Below, piece by piece: positions 1 to 9,305 of a stretch of DNA of 62,689 nt; positions within the stretch are counted from its first letter, which is position 1, and each line of letters begins with the position of its first letter. The position numbers and the translations under genes are program-made. The DNA is from an uncultured Desulfobacteraceae bacterium (lineage in GTDB: Bacteria > Desulfobacterota > Desulfobacteria > Desulfobacterales > Desulfatirhabdiaceae), in NCBI GenBank assembly GCA_903953895.1, contig CAJBLH010000033.1, forward strand, positions 1 through 62,689, written 5' to 3'. The notes beneath the pieces are model-generated. The model did no database searches. It was not told the origin of the DNA and saw only the letters and a program-made list of their open reading frames with translations.

Positions 1-1
1 A

Positions 2-88
2 TTTTGTCGAAAATTAAATGACTTGGCAGTAACTACACCGAGCGGTAAATTGCTTCAAATCGAAGTCGGCAGTTCGCCTTTCGGTTAA
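2..88 (+). CDS. Possible C-terminal fragment of an unknown protein cut by the window edge
   Basis: An open frame runs in from the left edge and stops at TAA 86-88, giving 28 residues that end in GSSPFG. Codon use looks coding-like and the following DNA is clearly more AT-rich. It is too short to assign a family. It could be chance. Confidence 0.25.
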   Translation, partial: FCRKLNDLAVTTPSGKLLQIEVGSSPFG

Positions 89-399
89 TTTGAATGTCCA
101 AAAAAAATGTACTTTTTCGACTCAAATTAACGAGGTCTGTTCTATGGGGTATGCTAACACAATTCTAATAATTGAATGGCAGAATATGCATAATGATCGA
201 ACTGGGTACGCAATTTTGGATCATGGATAAAGATAGTGGTGATGACCGATACCGTAATCGAGTACAGTATGTCATCCAGATCATGGGGATATGAAAAAGC
301 CGGGGGGGGTATGGTCATTATTTCAAACGGTTCAAATGCAGGTTACCGGTTGAAGAAGAGTGTTTGAAACCATGATAAATCAAATGAAAGGAAAAAGTG
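89..399. other. Intergenic stretch before arsC, no gene recognised
   Basis: AT-rich DNA without a convincing reading frame. The only structure I see is an interrupted inverted repeat, TTTCAAAC (321-328) and GTTTGAAA (362-369), just upstream of the arsenate reductase gene. It could be an operator or part of a leader, but there is no ArsR gene nearby to support this. Confidence 0.4.
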
Positions 400-834
400 A
401 TGACAAAAAAAAGCGTGTTGTTTATCTGTCGGCATAACAGTGCCCGCAGTCAAATCGCAGCGGCATTTCTCCGGAAATTCGGCGGCGATGCATTCGATGT
501 CGAAAGCGCCGGGCTGGAACCGGGGCAACTGAATCCGCAGGCTATTGCCGTTATGCATGAAGTTGGCATCGATATCCGCGACCAGAAAACGCAAAGTGTT
601 TTCGATTTGTTTCAGCAGGGCAAACTGTATCATACCGTCATCACAGTGTGTCAACCTGCGGCGGATAACTGCCCGATTTTTCCGGGTGTCGCCAAGCGAC
701 TGCATTGGCCCTTCGATGATCCGTCACAGTTTACCGGAACATGGGAGCAGAGATTGTCGGAGACACGGCGGGTTCGCGACCAAATCGAAATCGCAGTCAA
801 GGAATGGCTGTCCGAAAACCGCAATGCAGAATGA
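400..834 (+). CDS. arsC: Arsenate reductase, thioredoxin-coupled (low-molecular-weight phosphatase fold)
   Basis: A 144-residue cytoplasmic enzyme reducing arsenate to arsenite. The N-terminal loop CRHNSARS carries the nucleophilic Cys10 in a C-X5-R pattern. Cys84 and Cys91, six residues apart, match the second and third cysteines of the thioredoxin-linked pI258-type enzymes. The WPFDDP stretch near residue 105 supplies the conserved general-acid Asp. ATG 400 is preferred: AAAGGA ends about 8 nt upstream, and the GTG at 397 is the alternative. It stands alone, with no arsR, arsB or acr3 in the window. Related protein-tyrosine phosphatases lack the Cys pair, so arsenate reductase is the better call. 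Its place just before the phosphate locus may reflect arsenate entry through phosphate uptake (inference). Confidence 0.9.
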   Translation: MTKKSVLFICRHNSARSQIAAAFLRKFGGDAFDVESAGLEPGQLNPQAIAVMHEVGIDIRDQKTQSVFDLFQQGKLYHTVITVCQPAADNCPIFPGVAKRLHWPFDDPSQFTGTWEQRLSETRRVRDQIEIAVKEWLSENRNAE

Positions 835-1196
835 TACCTGTTGTCAAAAAACTTTACCCGTCACGTACCTGGTGAAACTGGTTACCGAACAGGCGTTATG
901 CCGACACATATCGCTTCGTGGGAGCGTAACGCGCCTTGATTGCCGACATGGGCTCTTTCTGAAAATACATCGGTAAAACCGACCGGGTCAGATGAAAACG
1001 TGAACTTGACCCTTGTCGGAATGTTAATATATAGTAGAGACATTCAGATAAATATTTTCGCTGCGTTATCGGTCGGGAATGGCCAAAAATGCCTATTCCC
1101 TCCCTGTTGCCTTGCGAAATGAATTTTCTGAAAGTCTATAGTGACATCGAAAAGATCATGCCGCCTTCCGAATTCGTTGAGCCCAGGGAACAGGTT
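835..1196. other. Intergenic region between arsC and phoB
   Basis: About 360 bp without a supported gene. The right half holds copy 1 of the dispersed palindrome (1035-1140). The phoB promoter should lie here, but I see no clear -35/-10 pair and no clean pair of CTGTCAT-like Pho-box repeats. Confidence 0.5.
1035..1140. repeat. Dispersed palindromic repeat, copy 1
   Basis: A 106-bp imperfect palindrome. The outer arms read AGACATTCAGA on the left and TCTGAAAGTCT on the right. An inner stem is formed by GGGAATGGC and GCCTATTCCC. The segment GCTGCGTTATCGGTCGGGA recurs in copy 2 and, with changes, in copy 3. It lies directly upstream of phoB. The type of element (REP/BIME-like or MITE-like) is undetermined. 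Confidence 0.75.
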
Positions 1197-1883
1197 ATGA
1201 ATGTAGCGCGGATTCTGATAGTTGAAGATGAGGAAGATATTGCCGAGCTGGTCCGATATAATCTGAGATTGAAAGGTTATGCTGTCATCTGTGCCGGATC
1301 TGGTGAGGATGCTGTTCGGATGATTCGCTCCGAACGCTTCGATCTGGTTGTCTTGGATATCATGCTGCCGGGAATGAGCGGGATCGATGTTGCGAAAAAA
1401 CTGCGATCGGAGCCCGAATTTCAAAATATTCCCATCATCATGCTGACTGCCAGAGGCGAGGAGCCCGATGTCGTTTCAGGGTTGGCGTTGGCAGATGATT
1501 ATGTCACCAAACCCTTCAGCCCGAAAATCCTGAGCGCAAGAATCAGTGCAGTGCTTCGACGAAAAAGCGGGGCGACGGAAAAAGACATCCTTTGCCGGGG
1601 CGAGATTTCGATCGATCCAGGCCGCCGGCGGGTCGAAGTGTGCGGTGAACCGGTCGACCTGTCATTTACGGAATTTCAGATACTGACGATGCTGTGCAAA
1701 CGGCCGGGCTGGGTGTTTACGCGCTCCCAGATCGTGGATGCAGTCCGGGGGGATAATTACCCAGTAACCGAACGCAGCGTGGATGTTCAGATTGTCGGGC
1801 TGCGAAAAAAATTGGGGTCGTCCTGCGGTCATTACATTGAAACCGTGCGCAGCGTTGGGTATCGGCTCAAGGAAAATCCATGA
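1197..1883 (+). CDS. phoB: Phosphate regulon response regulator PhoB (OmpR family)
   Basis: A 228-residue receiver plus winged-helix regulator that binds Pho boxes when phosphorylated. The receiver has acidic residues E10/D11, phospho-acceptor D54 in LVVLDIMLPGMSG, T84 and K105. The effector domain spans roughly residues 130-226 and ends GYRLKENP. Start ATG 1197 follows AGGGAACAGG at good spacing; the upstream in-frame extension to 1089 would run through the palindromic repeat and is rejected. The stop overlaps phoR by 4 bp (ATGA), so the two are translationally coupled. One oddity is the loop GLALADDYVTKPFSP, which lacks one residue relative to the usual GLxxGADDYxTKPFSP. Gene order with phoR and pst supports PhoB over another OmpR-family member. 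Confidence 0.93.
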   Translation: MNVARILIVEDEEDIAELVRYNLRLKGYAVICAGSGEDAVRMIRSERFDLVVLDIMLPGMSGIDVAKKLRSEPEFQNIPIIMLTARGEEPDVVSGLALADDYVTKPFSPKILSARISAVLRRKSGATEKDILCRGEISIDPGRRRVEVCGEPVDLSFTEFQILTMLCKRPGWVFTRSQIVDAVRGDNYPVTERSVDVQIVGLRKKLGSSCGHYIETVRSVGYRLKENP

Positions 1884-3652
1884 AAAAACGCATCCCTCTG
1901 TTCTGGAAACTGTATCCGCCATTTCTGCTGATTGTGCTGATACCGCTCATCGCTGTCAGCTGGTATGCCGACTTTTCACTGCGCCGGTTTTTCATGGATC
2001 AAACAGCCACAAACCTTGAAGCCAGAGCCAATCTCCTGAAAGACCCGATGATGGCTTATCTTCTTGCCGAAGATTCGAGCAATATCGATATGTTGAGTAA
2101 ACGAGCAGGGAAATTATCCGATACGCGGATTACGGTTGTGCTGGCTTCTGGAAAGGTGCTGGGAGATTCGGAGACTGATCCGAATACCATGGAGAATCAT
2201 TCGGATCGGCCGGAGTTTGTCAAGGCGATGTCTGGGGAAATCGGCATTTTCACCCATTACAGCAACACCCTTTGCGAGCCCATGATGTATCTGGCGGTTC
2301 CATTGCTGGAAGGCGATAAACCTGTCGGTGTTCTTAGAGCTTCTGTAAGTGTCGGCACGATCGATAAAAAACTGCAAAGCATTCATCGACATATAACCCT
2401 TGGCGGTGTACTGGTCGCATTGCTGGCAGCAGGCGTCAGTCTGTTGTTTTCAAGACGGGTCAGCCGGCCGCTGGAGAAAATCCGCGAAGGCGCCGAATAT
2501 TTTGCCAACGGCGATCTGTCTTACCGATTGCCGGTGTTCGCTTCTGCAGAAACGATTCATCTGGCAAGGACCATGAACGATATGGCGGCCAGCATCGATG
2601 CGCGCATGCATACGATCATCGGTCAGAAAAATGAACTTGAAGCGGTTCTCTCCAGCATGATCGAAGGGGTGATTGCGATCGATCCGGAGGAAAAAATCCT
2701 CAGCATCAATCACACCGGCGCAAAGATGTTTTCTCGAAAGCCGTCTGAACTGATCAACCGTAGCGTACAGGAAGCCATCCGCAACCCGGATTTTCATCGT
2801 TTTATCAGGCTGGCGTTTCGGGATGTGATCCCGCTGGAGGAAGATCTGTTTTTTTATATCAATGGGGAGGCGATATTTGAAGCACGCAGCAGCACACTGA
2901 AAAATGCCAGAGGGGAACGCATCGGCATCCTGATCGTTTTAAATGATGTCACCCGGTTAAGACGCCTCGAGAGCATGCGAAAAGATTTTGCCGCCAATGT
3001 CTCTCATGAAATCAAAACACCGCTGACCGCCATTAAGGGGTTTGTGGAGACGCTGAAGACAGGCGCACTGAATCATCCGGAAGAAGCGGCCCGGTTCATC
3101 GATATCATCGAAAAACACGCCAACCGCCTGAATGCCATCATCGACGATTTGATGAAACTATCCCTCATCGAACAGAGAGCAGACAAGAAGGAAATTCTTC
3201 TGGAAAATCGTCGGCTGCTGCCGGTTCTGCAGTCCGCCTGCTTGATCTGCCAGCCAACGGCCGATGAAAAAGCGATCCAAATCATGCTGTCATGCAGTGA
3301 AACACTTTCGATCAAACTGAATGCCGCGCTGATCGAGCAGGCTTTCGTGAATCTTCTGGATAACGCCATCAAGTACAGCGGATCCGGCAGCACCATTGAA
3401 ATTGCTGTGCAGCAACAGGGCGCCGAGGTAGCCATTTCGTTTCGAGATCATGGTATTGGAATTGCCACAGATCACCTGCCGCGACTTTTTGAGCGGTTTT
3501 ACCGTGCAGACCCCTCCCGGAGTCGTAAATTGGGAGGCACCGGCTTGGGACTGGCAATTGTCAAGCATATCGTTCATGCCCATGCCGGCCGGATGACTGT
3601 AGAGAGCTCTCCCGGTAGAGGCAGTGAGTTCGTCGTACATATTCCGCATTGA
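1880..3652 (+). CDS. phoR: Phosphate regulon sensor histidine kinase PhoR
   Basis: A 590-residue inner-membrane kinase partner of PhoB. There is a TM segment near residues 10-32, an extracytoplasmic region to about 170, a second TM (about 173-193), HAMP (about 195-250) and PAS (about 255-370). The HisKA motif NVSHEIKTPL has the phospho-acceptor at H376, and an HATPase domain follows with GTGLGLAIVKHIV. The extracytoplasmic domain makes it larger than E. coli PhoR and like the Gram-positive/delta type. It overlaps phoB by 4 bp. PhoR is expected to be held inactive through PhoU and the Pst transporter encoded just downstream. Confidence 0.92.
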   Translation: MKKRIPLFWKLYPPFLLIVLIPLIAVSWYADFSLRRFFMDQTATNLEARANLLKDPMMAYLLAEDSSNIDMLSKRAGKLSDTRITVVLASGKVLGDSETDPNTMENHSDRPEFVKAMSGEIGIFTHYSNTLCEPMMYLAVPLLEGDKPVGVLRASVSVGTIDKKLQSIHRHITLGGVLVALLAAGVSLLFSRRVSRPLEKIREGAEYFANGDLSYRLPVFASAETIHLARTMNDMAASIDARMHTIIGQKNELEAVLSSMIEGVIAIDPEEKILSINHTGAKMFSRKPSELINRSVQEAIRNPDFHRFIRLAFRDVIPLEEDLFFYINGEAIFEARSSTLKNARGERIGILIVLNDVTRLRRLESMRKDFAANVSHEIKTPLTAIKGFVETLKTGALNHPEEAARFIDIIEKHANRLNAIIDDLMKLSLIEQRADKKEILLENRRLLPVLQSACLICQPTADEKAIQIMLSCSETLSIKLNAALIEQAFVNLLDNAIKYSGSGSTIEIAVQQQGAEVAISFRDHGIGIATDHLPRLFERFYRADPSRSRKLGGTGLGLAIVKHIVHAHAGRMTVESSPGRGSEFVVHIPH

Positions 3653-3790
3653 TTTTTTTATCAACCCTAATCATTTTCTAACAATTCTCCCTTATACTGC
3701 AAGGCAAATGGAAGGTTTCGTTTCCCATAAGGGAAACAGAAATCGTTTTTGTCAACAGTACAGACAGTTATAAAAGGTATGGAGGGAAAC

Positions 3791-4606
3791 ATGAGAAAGT
3801 TGGAATGGATGGCTGGCTTCGTGTCAATGGCGATGATTTTCTCGGCAGGCCTGGCTGTTGCTGGAAATATCTCCATCAACGGTTCGACCACGGTACTTCC
3901 CATTGCTCAGAAAGTTGCCGAAGCTTATATGAAAGAACATCCGGATGTGGCCATTTCCATATCCGGCGGCGGTTCCGGAAACGGCATCAAGGCATTGATC
4001 GACAAAACGACGGACATTGCCAATTCCTCCCGGACAATCAAGCCCGAAGAAGCCCAACAGGCCAAGGCAAAAGGCGCCAATCCTGTCGAGCTCATCGTAG
4101 CGTATGACTGCATCGTGCCGATCGTTCATCCGGATAATCCGTTGAAAGACATCACGCTGGATCAGTTAAAGGCCCTTTATAAAGGAGAAATAAAGAACTG
4201 GAAAGAAATCGGCGGCGCGAACAAGCCGATCGTCATTATTTCCCGGGATACATCTTCAGGGACCTATGAGGTCTGGGAAGAAAAGGTCATGAAAAAAGAA
4301 CGGGTTTTCCCGGGCGCCTTACTTCAGGCATCCAACGGCGCCATTGTTCAAGCGGTCTCCAAAAATCCCAATGCCATCGGCTATATCGGTCTTGGATATG
4401 CGGAGAAGACCGTGAAACTCATTTCCGTCAACGGCATTGTCGGTTCCAAAGAAACCACGCTGAACAAGACATTCCCCATCAGCAGACCCCTTTATATGTA
4501 CACACCTGCTCTGCCCGCCGGGGATGTCAAGAGTTTCATGGATTATGTGATCAGCGACAAGGGCCAGAAACTGATCGAGGCGGAAGGATTCATTCCTTTG
4601 AAGTAA
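3791..4606 (+). CDS. pstS: Periplasmic phosphate-binding protein PstS
   Basis: A 271-residue substrate-binding protein of the Pst ABC phosphate transporter. A signal peptide with a hydrophobic stretch covers residues 6-24 and is probably cleaved after AVA-G. The mature protein starts with ISINGSTTVLPI, the phosphate-binding loop typical of PstS; SGGGSGNG and RDTSSGTYE are further binding loops. ATG 3791 follows a strong GGAGGG. An upstream in-frame TTG at 3749 is rejected because it would bury the signal peptide. The 138-bp gap after phoR could hold a separate promoter, as expected for the most abundant Pst component. Confidence 0.94.
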   Translation: MRKLEWMAGFVSMAMIFSAGLAVAGNISINGSTTVLPIAQKVAEAYMKEHPDVAISISGGGSGNGIKALIDKTTDIANSSRTIKPEEAQQAKAKGANPVELIVAYDCIVPIVHPDNPLKDITLDQLKALYKGEIKNWKEIGGANKPIVIISRDTSSGTYEVWEEKVMKKERVFPGALLQASNGAIVQAVSKNPNAIGYIGLGYAEKTVKLISVNGIVGSKETTLNKTFPISRPLYMYTPALPAGDVKSFMDYVISDKGQKLIEAEGFIPLK

Positions 4607-4616
4607 TCAGGTTGAA

Positions 4617-5495
4617 ATGAAAACAGATATATCTGTGCGCATCGTCTTTTTCACCGTGGCGCTGGCATCCATTGCCATTCTGTTCATGATCATGGTTTTT
4701 TTGTTCATGGAAGGGCTGCCGATTTTTAAGAGAGTGACGCTTTTCGAATTCATGTTCGGCAAATACTGGTACCCCACATCCAGCCCGCCGGATTTCGGCA
4801 TTTTCCCTCTGATCCTGGCATCTATCGCCGTAACCCTGGTTTCTGCGATGATCTCTGTTCCGCTCGGTGTGATGACGGCAATTTATCTGGCGGAACTGGC
4901 GCATAAACGGGTGGCCGAGATCATAAAACCCATTGTGGAGTTGCTGGCAGCACTGCCCTCAGTAGTGATCGGCTTCTTCGGTATGGTGGTGGTGGCGCCT
5001 TTTCTTCAGAACGCGTTCGGCGTTTCAACAGGACTGAATCTTTTCAATGCAGCGCTCATGCTCTCCTTCATGTCCGTTCCCACCATCTGCAGCCTTTCCG
5101 AAGACGCCATTTACAGTGTTCCCACCGCACTCAAAGAAGGCTCGCTGGCATTGGGCGCCACACACTGGGAAACCCTGCTCCGGGTGATTCTGCCAGCTTC
5201 GATATCTGGCATCAGTATGGCGATCATTTTAGGCATGTCGAGAGCCATCGGCGAAACCATGGTGGTGCTGATGGTGGCCGGGGGGGCAGCCATGATTCCC
5301 ACATCGCTGATGGACCCGGTGCGGCCCATGCCGGCCAGCATCGCTGCGGAAATGGCCGAGGCATCCTTTCGCGGTGATCATTATCACGCACTCTTTGCAA
5401 CCGGTATCGTTCTGTTCTTATTTACGCTGATGTTCAATATCGTTGCAGACCAGATTGCACATAAATACCGCCAGACAGGAGAGGCATCACTGTGA
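4617..5495 (+). CDS. pstC: Phosphate ABC transporter permease PstC
   Basis: A 292-residue inner-membrane permease with about six TM segments. The EAA-type cytoplasmic loop that contacts the ATPase is visible as EGSLALGATHWETLL, about residues 174-188. ATG 4617 lies 10 nt after pstS, with CAGG upstream. The stop overlaps the start of pstA, so the two permease subunits are probably coupled in translation and form the heterodimeric channel. Confidence 0.94.
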   Translation: MKTDISVRIVFFTVALASIAILFMIMVFLFMEGLPIFKRVTLFEFMFGKYWYPTSSPPDFGIFPLILASIAVTLVSAMISVPLGVMTAIYLAELAHKRVAEIIKPIVELLAALPSVVIGFFGMVVVAPFLQNAFGVSTGLNLFNAALMLSFMSVPTICSLSEDAIYSVPTALKEGSLALGATHWETLLRVILPASISGISMAIILGMSRAIGETMVVLMVAGGAAMIPTSLMDPVRPMPASIAAEMAEASFRGDHYHALFATGIVLFLFTLMFNIVADQIAHKYRQTGEASL

Positions 5496-6454
5496 TGGCA
5501 GAAACACATATTCTGACCAACAATCAATCGGGCATGCAACCCGTCCAAATCCATGCATCGGAAAAGAAAATCAATACTCTGGAATCTTCTTTCAATCGGG
5601 TTCATGGTCGTCGGAAACGTATTCAACAGGTGTTGTTCATGCTGTTTCGAACCGCCGCCATCATCAACGGTATGGGACTGTTTATGGTTGTCTTCTTTAT
5701 TGCATGGAACGGTTGGGAGGCTGTTACCTGGGAATTCCTGACACAGGCGCCGACCGATTCCATGACAAAAGGCGGCATCCTGCCCTGCATCGTGGGAACA
5801 CTCTGCCTGGGCATCGGGGCCATTTTCGTGGCATTGCCCATTGGGATCGCCTCCGCCGTTTACCTCAATGAATATGCCAGGCCCGGAAAGGTGCTGCGGG
5901 TGATTCGGCTGGGCATCAACAACCTGGCCGGCGTTCCGTCCGTAGTATTCGGTCTCTTCGGTCTGGCCTTTTTTGTGACCTGGATGGGAATGGGAGAAAG
6001 TATTCTGGCCGGGGTACTGACCCTGGGCGCACTGACGTTGCCGGTCATTATCGGCTCAACTGAGGAAGCCCTGAAAGCCGTTCCCAATACATATCGGGAA
6101 GCGTCGCTGGCGCTGGGGGCCACCAAATGGCAGACCATTCATCAAGTCGTTCTGCCGGCCGCCCTTCCGGGTATCCTGACAGGCGCTATTCTGGGACTGA
6201 GCCGCGCCGCCGGCGAAACTGCACCGATCATGTTTACGGCAGCGGTGTTTTTTACGCCAACCCTGCCAACTTCGCCGTTCAGTAAAATCATGGCGCTACC
6301 ATACCATATTTATGTTCTGGCCACTGCCGGAACGAACATCGAAGCCACCCGACCGCTTCAGTATGGCACATCGCTGGTTCTGATCGCTCTGGTGCTGGGA
6401 ATGAATCTTGTGGCCATTGTATGGCGGGCCAGGCTTCGAAAAAAGATCAAATAA
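5495..6454 (+). CDS. pstA: Phosphate ABC transporter permease PstA
   Basis: A 319-residue membrane permease paired with PstC. The EAA loop [20 protein letters not shown] is clear. The N-terminus carries a polar extension of about 50 residues before the first TM, longer than E. coli PstA. Two starts are possible, GTG 5492 and ATG 5495; CAGGAGAGG lies upstream of both. pstB begins 11 nt after the stop. Confidence 0.93.
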   Translation: MAETHILTNNQSGMQPVQIHASEKKINTLESSFNRVHGRRKRIQQVLFMLFRTAAIINGMGLFMVVFFIAWNGWEAVTWEFLTQAPTDSMTKGGILPCIVGTLCLGIGAIFVALPIGIASAVYLNEYARPGKVLRVIRLGINNLAGVPSVVFGLFGLAFFVTWMGMGESILAGVLTLGALTLPVIIGSTEEALKAVPNTYREASLALGATKWQTIHQVVLPAALPGILTGAILGLSRAAGETAPIMFTAAVFFTPTLPTSPFSKIMALPYHIYVLATAGTNIEATRPLQYGTSLVLIALVLGMNLVAIVWRARLRKKIK

Positions 6455-6465
6455 AGAAAGAGATC

Positions 6466-7227
6466 ATGACTGAAAAAATCAAAATCCGCGCCAGGCATCT
6501 GAATTTCTTTTATGGCCATGCTCAGGCGTTGTATGATATTTCGCTGGATATCAAATCGTCTCAGGTAACGGCGCTGATCGGGCCGTCAGGCTGCGGAAAA
6601 AGTACATTCCTGCGATGTCTGAACCGGATGAACGACTTGATTCCCATCAGCCGTGTCGCGGGGGAAATCACTCTGGATGATGTCAATATCAATGATCCTT
6701 CCGTTGATGTGGTCATGTTGCGGCGGCGGGTGGGCATGGTTTTTCAAAAACCCAATCCTTTCCCCAAAACCATTTTTGAAAATGTGGCCTATGGCCTGAA
6801 GGTCAACGGGGTAAGTGACAGGGTGTTTATCGAAAGCCGGGTTGAAGAAAGCCTTAAAAAAGCGGCTCTCTGGGATGAGATCAAAGACAGACTGCACGAA
6901 TCGGCGCTGGGGCTTTCGGGTGGTCAGCAGCAGCGGCTCTGTATTGCCAGAGCCCTTGCAGTCGAACCTGAAATCGTACTGATGGATGAGCCCGCTTCCG
7001 CCCTCGATCCGATCGCTACGCAGAAAATCGAGGATTTGATCGGTGAACTCAAAGAAAATTATACGATCATCATCGTGACGCACAGTATGCAGCAGGCGGC
7101 CCGAGTATCGGACAGAACGGCTTTTTTTTATATGGGAAAACTCATCGAAATGGATGAAACCGAAACTCTCTTTACCCGTCCCCGTCTCAAACAAACGGAA
7201 GATTACATTACCGGCCGTTTCGGCTGA
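6466..7227 (+). CDS. pstB: Phosphate ABC transporter ATP-binding protein PstB
   Basis: A 253-residue cytoplasmic ATPase that powers PstCA. The Walker A motif is GPSGCGKST, the ABC signature [15 protein letters not shown], and Walker [14 protein letters not shown] with the catalytic Glu; the H-loop is in [10 protein letters not shown]. The PstB-specific segment [13 protein letters not shown] after Walker A separates it from other ABC ATPases. ATG 6466 is preferred over the in-frame ATG 6421, which would overlap pstA by 34 nt and add residues outside the family. Confidence 0.95.
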   Translation: MTEKIKIRARHLNFFYGHAQALYDISLDIKSSQVTALIGPSGCGKSTFLRCLNRMNDLIPISRVAGEITLDDVNINDPSVDVVMLRRRVGMVFQKPNPFPKTIFENVAYGLKVNGVSDRVFIESRVEESLKKAALWDEIKDRLHESALGLSGGQQQRLCIARALAVEPEIVLMDEPASALDPIATQKIEDLIGELKENYTIIIVTHSMQQAARVSDRTAFFYMGKLIEMDETETLFTRPRLKQTEDYITGRFG

Positions 7228-7238
7228 TCAGAGGTCAT

Positions 7239-7895
7239 ATGGCAAAACATCTGCAAAGAGAACTCGAAAAAATCAAAAAGAATATTCTCAGCCTGGGTGC
7301 TCTGGTGGAAGACCGGGTCCGTCTGGCCATCAAGAGCATTGACAGCCGAAATGCCGACATCGCAGCACAGATTGTCAGCATGGATTATGAAATCAATGAG
7401 ATGGAAGTGGATATCGAAGAAGAATGCCTCAAGGTGCTGGCGCTGCACCAGCCGGTGGCTGTGGATTTGCGATTTCTGGTGGGCGTGATCAAGATCAACA
7501 ACGATCTGGAAAGAATCGCCGATGAAACCGTCAATATCGCCCATCGCATCAAGATCATTTCCAAGGATAAAACGTGTAAATTTATCTTCGACTATGCGGT
7601 GATGGCGGAGAAAGCCAGAAACATGCTCAAAATGAGCCTTGACGCCATGGTGCAGTTGGATACGGATGCAGCGTTCAAGGTGTGTCTGATGGATGATGAA
7701 GTGGATGCTTATGTCCGGGAAGCGTATGAGGAGCTGAAATCATCCATCCTTCAGAAGCCGGAACACCTGGGCATCTTGATCAACATGTTTCTGATTTCCC
7801 GCCATATCGAGCGTATCGCAGACCACGCCACCAACATTGCCGAAGAAGTCATCTATCTGACCGATGGGGAGATCGTCCGGCACGGCAAGTTTTAA
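7239..7895 (+). CDS. phoU: Phosphate signalling protein PhoU
   Basis: A 218-residue cytoplasmic protein with two three-helix PhoU repeats. The signature acidic metal-binding motifs are seen as NNDLERIADETVNIAHR (about residue 88) and RHIERIADHATNIAEE (about residue 188). It links Pst transporter status to PhoR and represses the regulon when phosphate is plentiful. It is the last gene of the pho/pst run and meets the helicase gene tail to tail after only 10 bp. Confidence 0.95.
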   Translation: MAKHLQRELEKIKKNILSLGALVEDRVRLAIKSIDSRNADIAAQIVSMDYEINEMEVDIEEECLKVLALHQPVAVDLRFLVGVIKINNDLERIADETVNIAHRIKIISKDKTCKFIFDYAVMAEKARNMLKMSLDAMVQLDTDAAFKVCLMDDEVDAYVREAYEELKSSILQKPEHLGILINMFLISRHIERIADHATNIAEEVIYLTDGEIVRHGKF

Positions 7896-7905
7896 CGAAT
7901 GGGTA

Positions 7906-9291
7906 TCAGTCGCCTTTGCCGTTATAGACGGCTTGTCTGGCGATGGCTGCGGATTTTAGAACTCCGACATGAACGTCCACATAATCGAAAATTTTTGCTC
8001 CGTGTTTGCCTGGCGCCGGACGAAGCACCCGTCCGATGTATTGCAATACCCTGCCACTGAAGCGGATGGGGGTTGCCAGAAAAAGAGAAGACAGGTTAGG
8101 GCAATCAAAACCCTCCCCCAGAAGTTGTCCTGTGGCAATCAGCACTTTGATGTTTCCTTCTGATAGTTGTTTTATGATCATCGCTCTCTGGCTGGCTTCC
8201 ACATCCCCGGTCAGCACATCCACGGCGATTTTGTGCCGGTATGTCAGAATGGCTTTCAGCGTTTCGCAATGATGTTTTCGATCCGACAGTACCAGGCAGA
8301 TACCGTCTGTTTCTTGGGCTTCCATCGCCACATCCTCGGCAATCAGTCGGTTTCGGGAGTCGTCCGCTGTCAGCTCCGCCAGCATTTTGCTGTAAAATTT
8401 CGTCGGGTCATGGTGGGCTTTGAACTCGGTGAGTCGGAAGAAAACTTCCGGGGATAAAATATCTCCCGAATCAACCAGTTGATGATTGTCGATCGAATGT
8501 TGAATATCTCCAAGATGCCAGAAAATCAATTTTGACAGATTGTCCCGACGCCAGGGGGTGGCGGACAGTCCCAACATGTATTTGGAATCAAAGAGCGATA
8601 CAGCTTCGGTAAATGTCCGACTGGGGCAACGGTGACATTCATCGACAATCAGAAACCCGATATGAGGGGCGATTTCCTCTGCGCATTTATACAGCGATTG
8701 AACCAGTGCAACCGTGATGTGTGTGCCGATTTGCTTTTTCCCGCCGCCAATCCGACCGACGTCCGTTGCCGGAATATTCAAAAAGTTTTCGATTCGGTTT
8801 ATCCATTGATCTGCCAGATCCTTCGTATGGACAACGATCAGGGCCGGCTGGCGCCGGTTGGCGATCAGGGACATGGCCATGATGGTCTTGCCGCTTCCGG
8901 TCGGAGCCGTCAACGTGCCGAAATGTTTGGGCGCCATGGCATCGACGGCGGCCTGCTGAAACGGTTTCAGCAAGCCGGTAAAGGTAAAATCGAGCAGCGG
9001 CAGCAACTGTCGGTGATCGTAAATCCGGTAATCGATGCCTTCTTTCTGACAGCAGCGGACAAGCTGTCCCATATATCCCCGCGGCAGGATCAGACCGCCG
9101 TCAGGCGTTCGGGTATAAAAGCATAGTGTTTTGGGTGTTTCCCGATTCCACCTTCCCATGCGGTCGTTTTCCAGCCATTTGGGATTGGGGATTTTCAACT
9201 CACTGAGCAGAAACTGGTCGAGAGAATCAGGGATTCCCTGAAGCAGAATCTCCCTGTCGATTGTTATTGAAAGCGGTTTTTCAGTTGGCAT
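7906..9291 (-). CDS. XPB/SSL2-like DEAD/DEAH-box helicase
   Basis: A 461-residue superfamily 2 helicase. Walker A is APTGSGKT (residues 129-136) and the DEAD-like box is DECH (217-220). Motif III is GLSATPWR, and the C-terminal helicase half ends with motif VI QYIGRVLRPAPGK. The N-terminal 100 residues have no recognised domain. There is no endonuclease or restriction methylase nearby, so a restriction role is not supported; DNA repair or nucleic-acid remodelling is the safer guess. The start MPTEKP has no obvious Shine-Dalgarno sequence. It is the last of three minus-strand genes (with 9306-9920 and 9920-10300) and lies 14 nt after the Cys-cluster gene. Confidence 0.75.
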   Translation of the reverse strand: MPTEKPLSITIDREILLQGIPDSLDQFLLSELKIPNPKWLENDRMGRWNRETPKTLCFYTRTPDGGLILPRGYMGQLVRCCQKEGIDYRIYDHRQLLPLLDFTFTGLLKPFQQAAVDAMAPKHFGTLTAPTGSGKTIMAMSLIANRRQPALIVVHTKDLADQWINRIENFLNIPATDVGRIGGGKKQIGTHITVALVQSLYKCAEEIAPHIGFLIVDECHRCPSRTFTEAVSLFDSKYMLGLSATPWRRDNLSKLIFWHLGDIQHSIDNHQLVDSGDILSPEVFFRLTEFKAHHDPTKFYSKMLAELTADDSRNRLIAEDVAMEAQETDGICLVLSDRKHHCETLKAILTYRHKIAVDVLTGDVEASQRAMIIKQLSEGNIKVLIATGQLLGEGFDCPNLSSLFLATPIRFSGRVLQYIGRVLRPAPGKHGAKIFDYVDVHVGVLKSAAIARQAVYNGKGD

Positions 9292-9305
9292 GGATTGATC
9301 GCGGG

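Noticed and set aside
1089-1196. N-terminal extension of PhoB from an upstream ATG
   Set aside because: It would translate the palindromic repeat; the family starts at ATG 1197, where a ribosome site exists.
3741-3775. TTGTCAACAGTACAGACAGTTA upstream of pstS as a Pho box
   Set aside because: The spacing and sequence do not give two CTGTCAT-like 7-mers 4 bp apart, so I could not support it.
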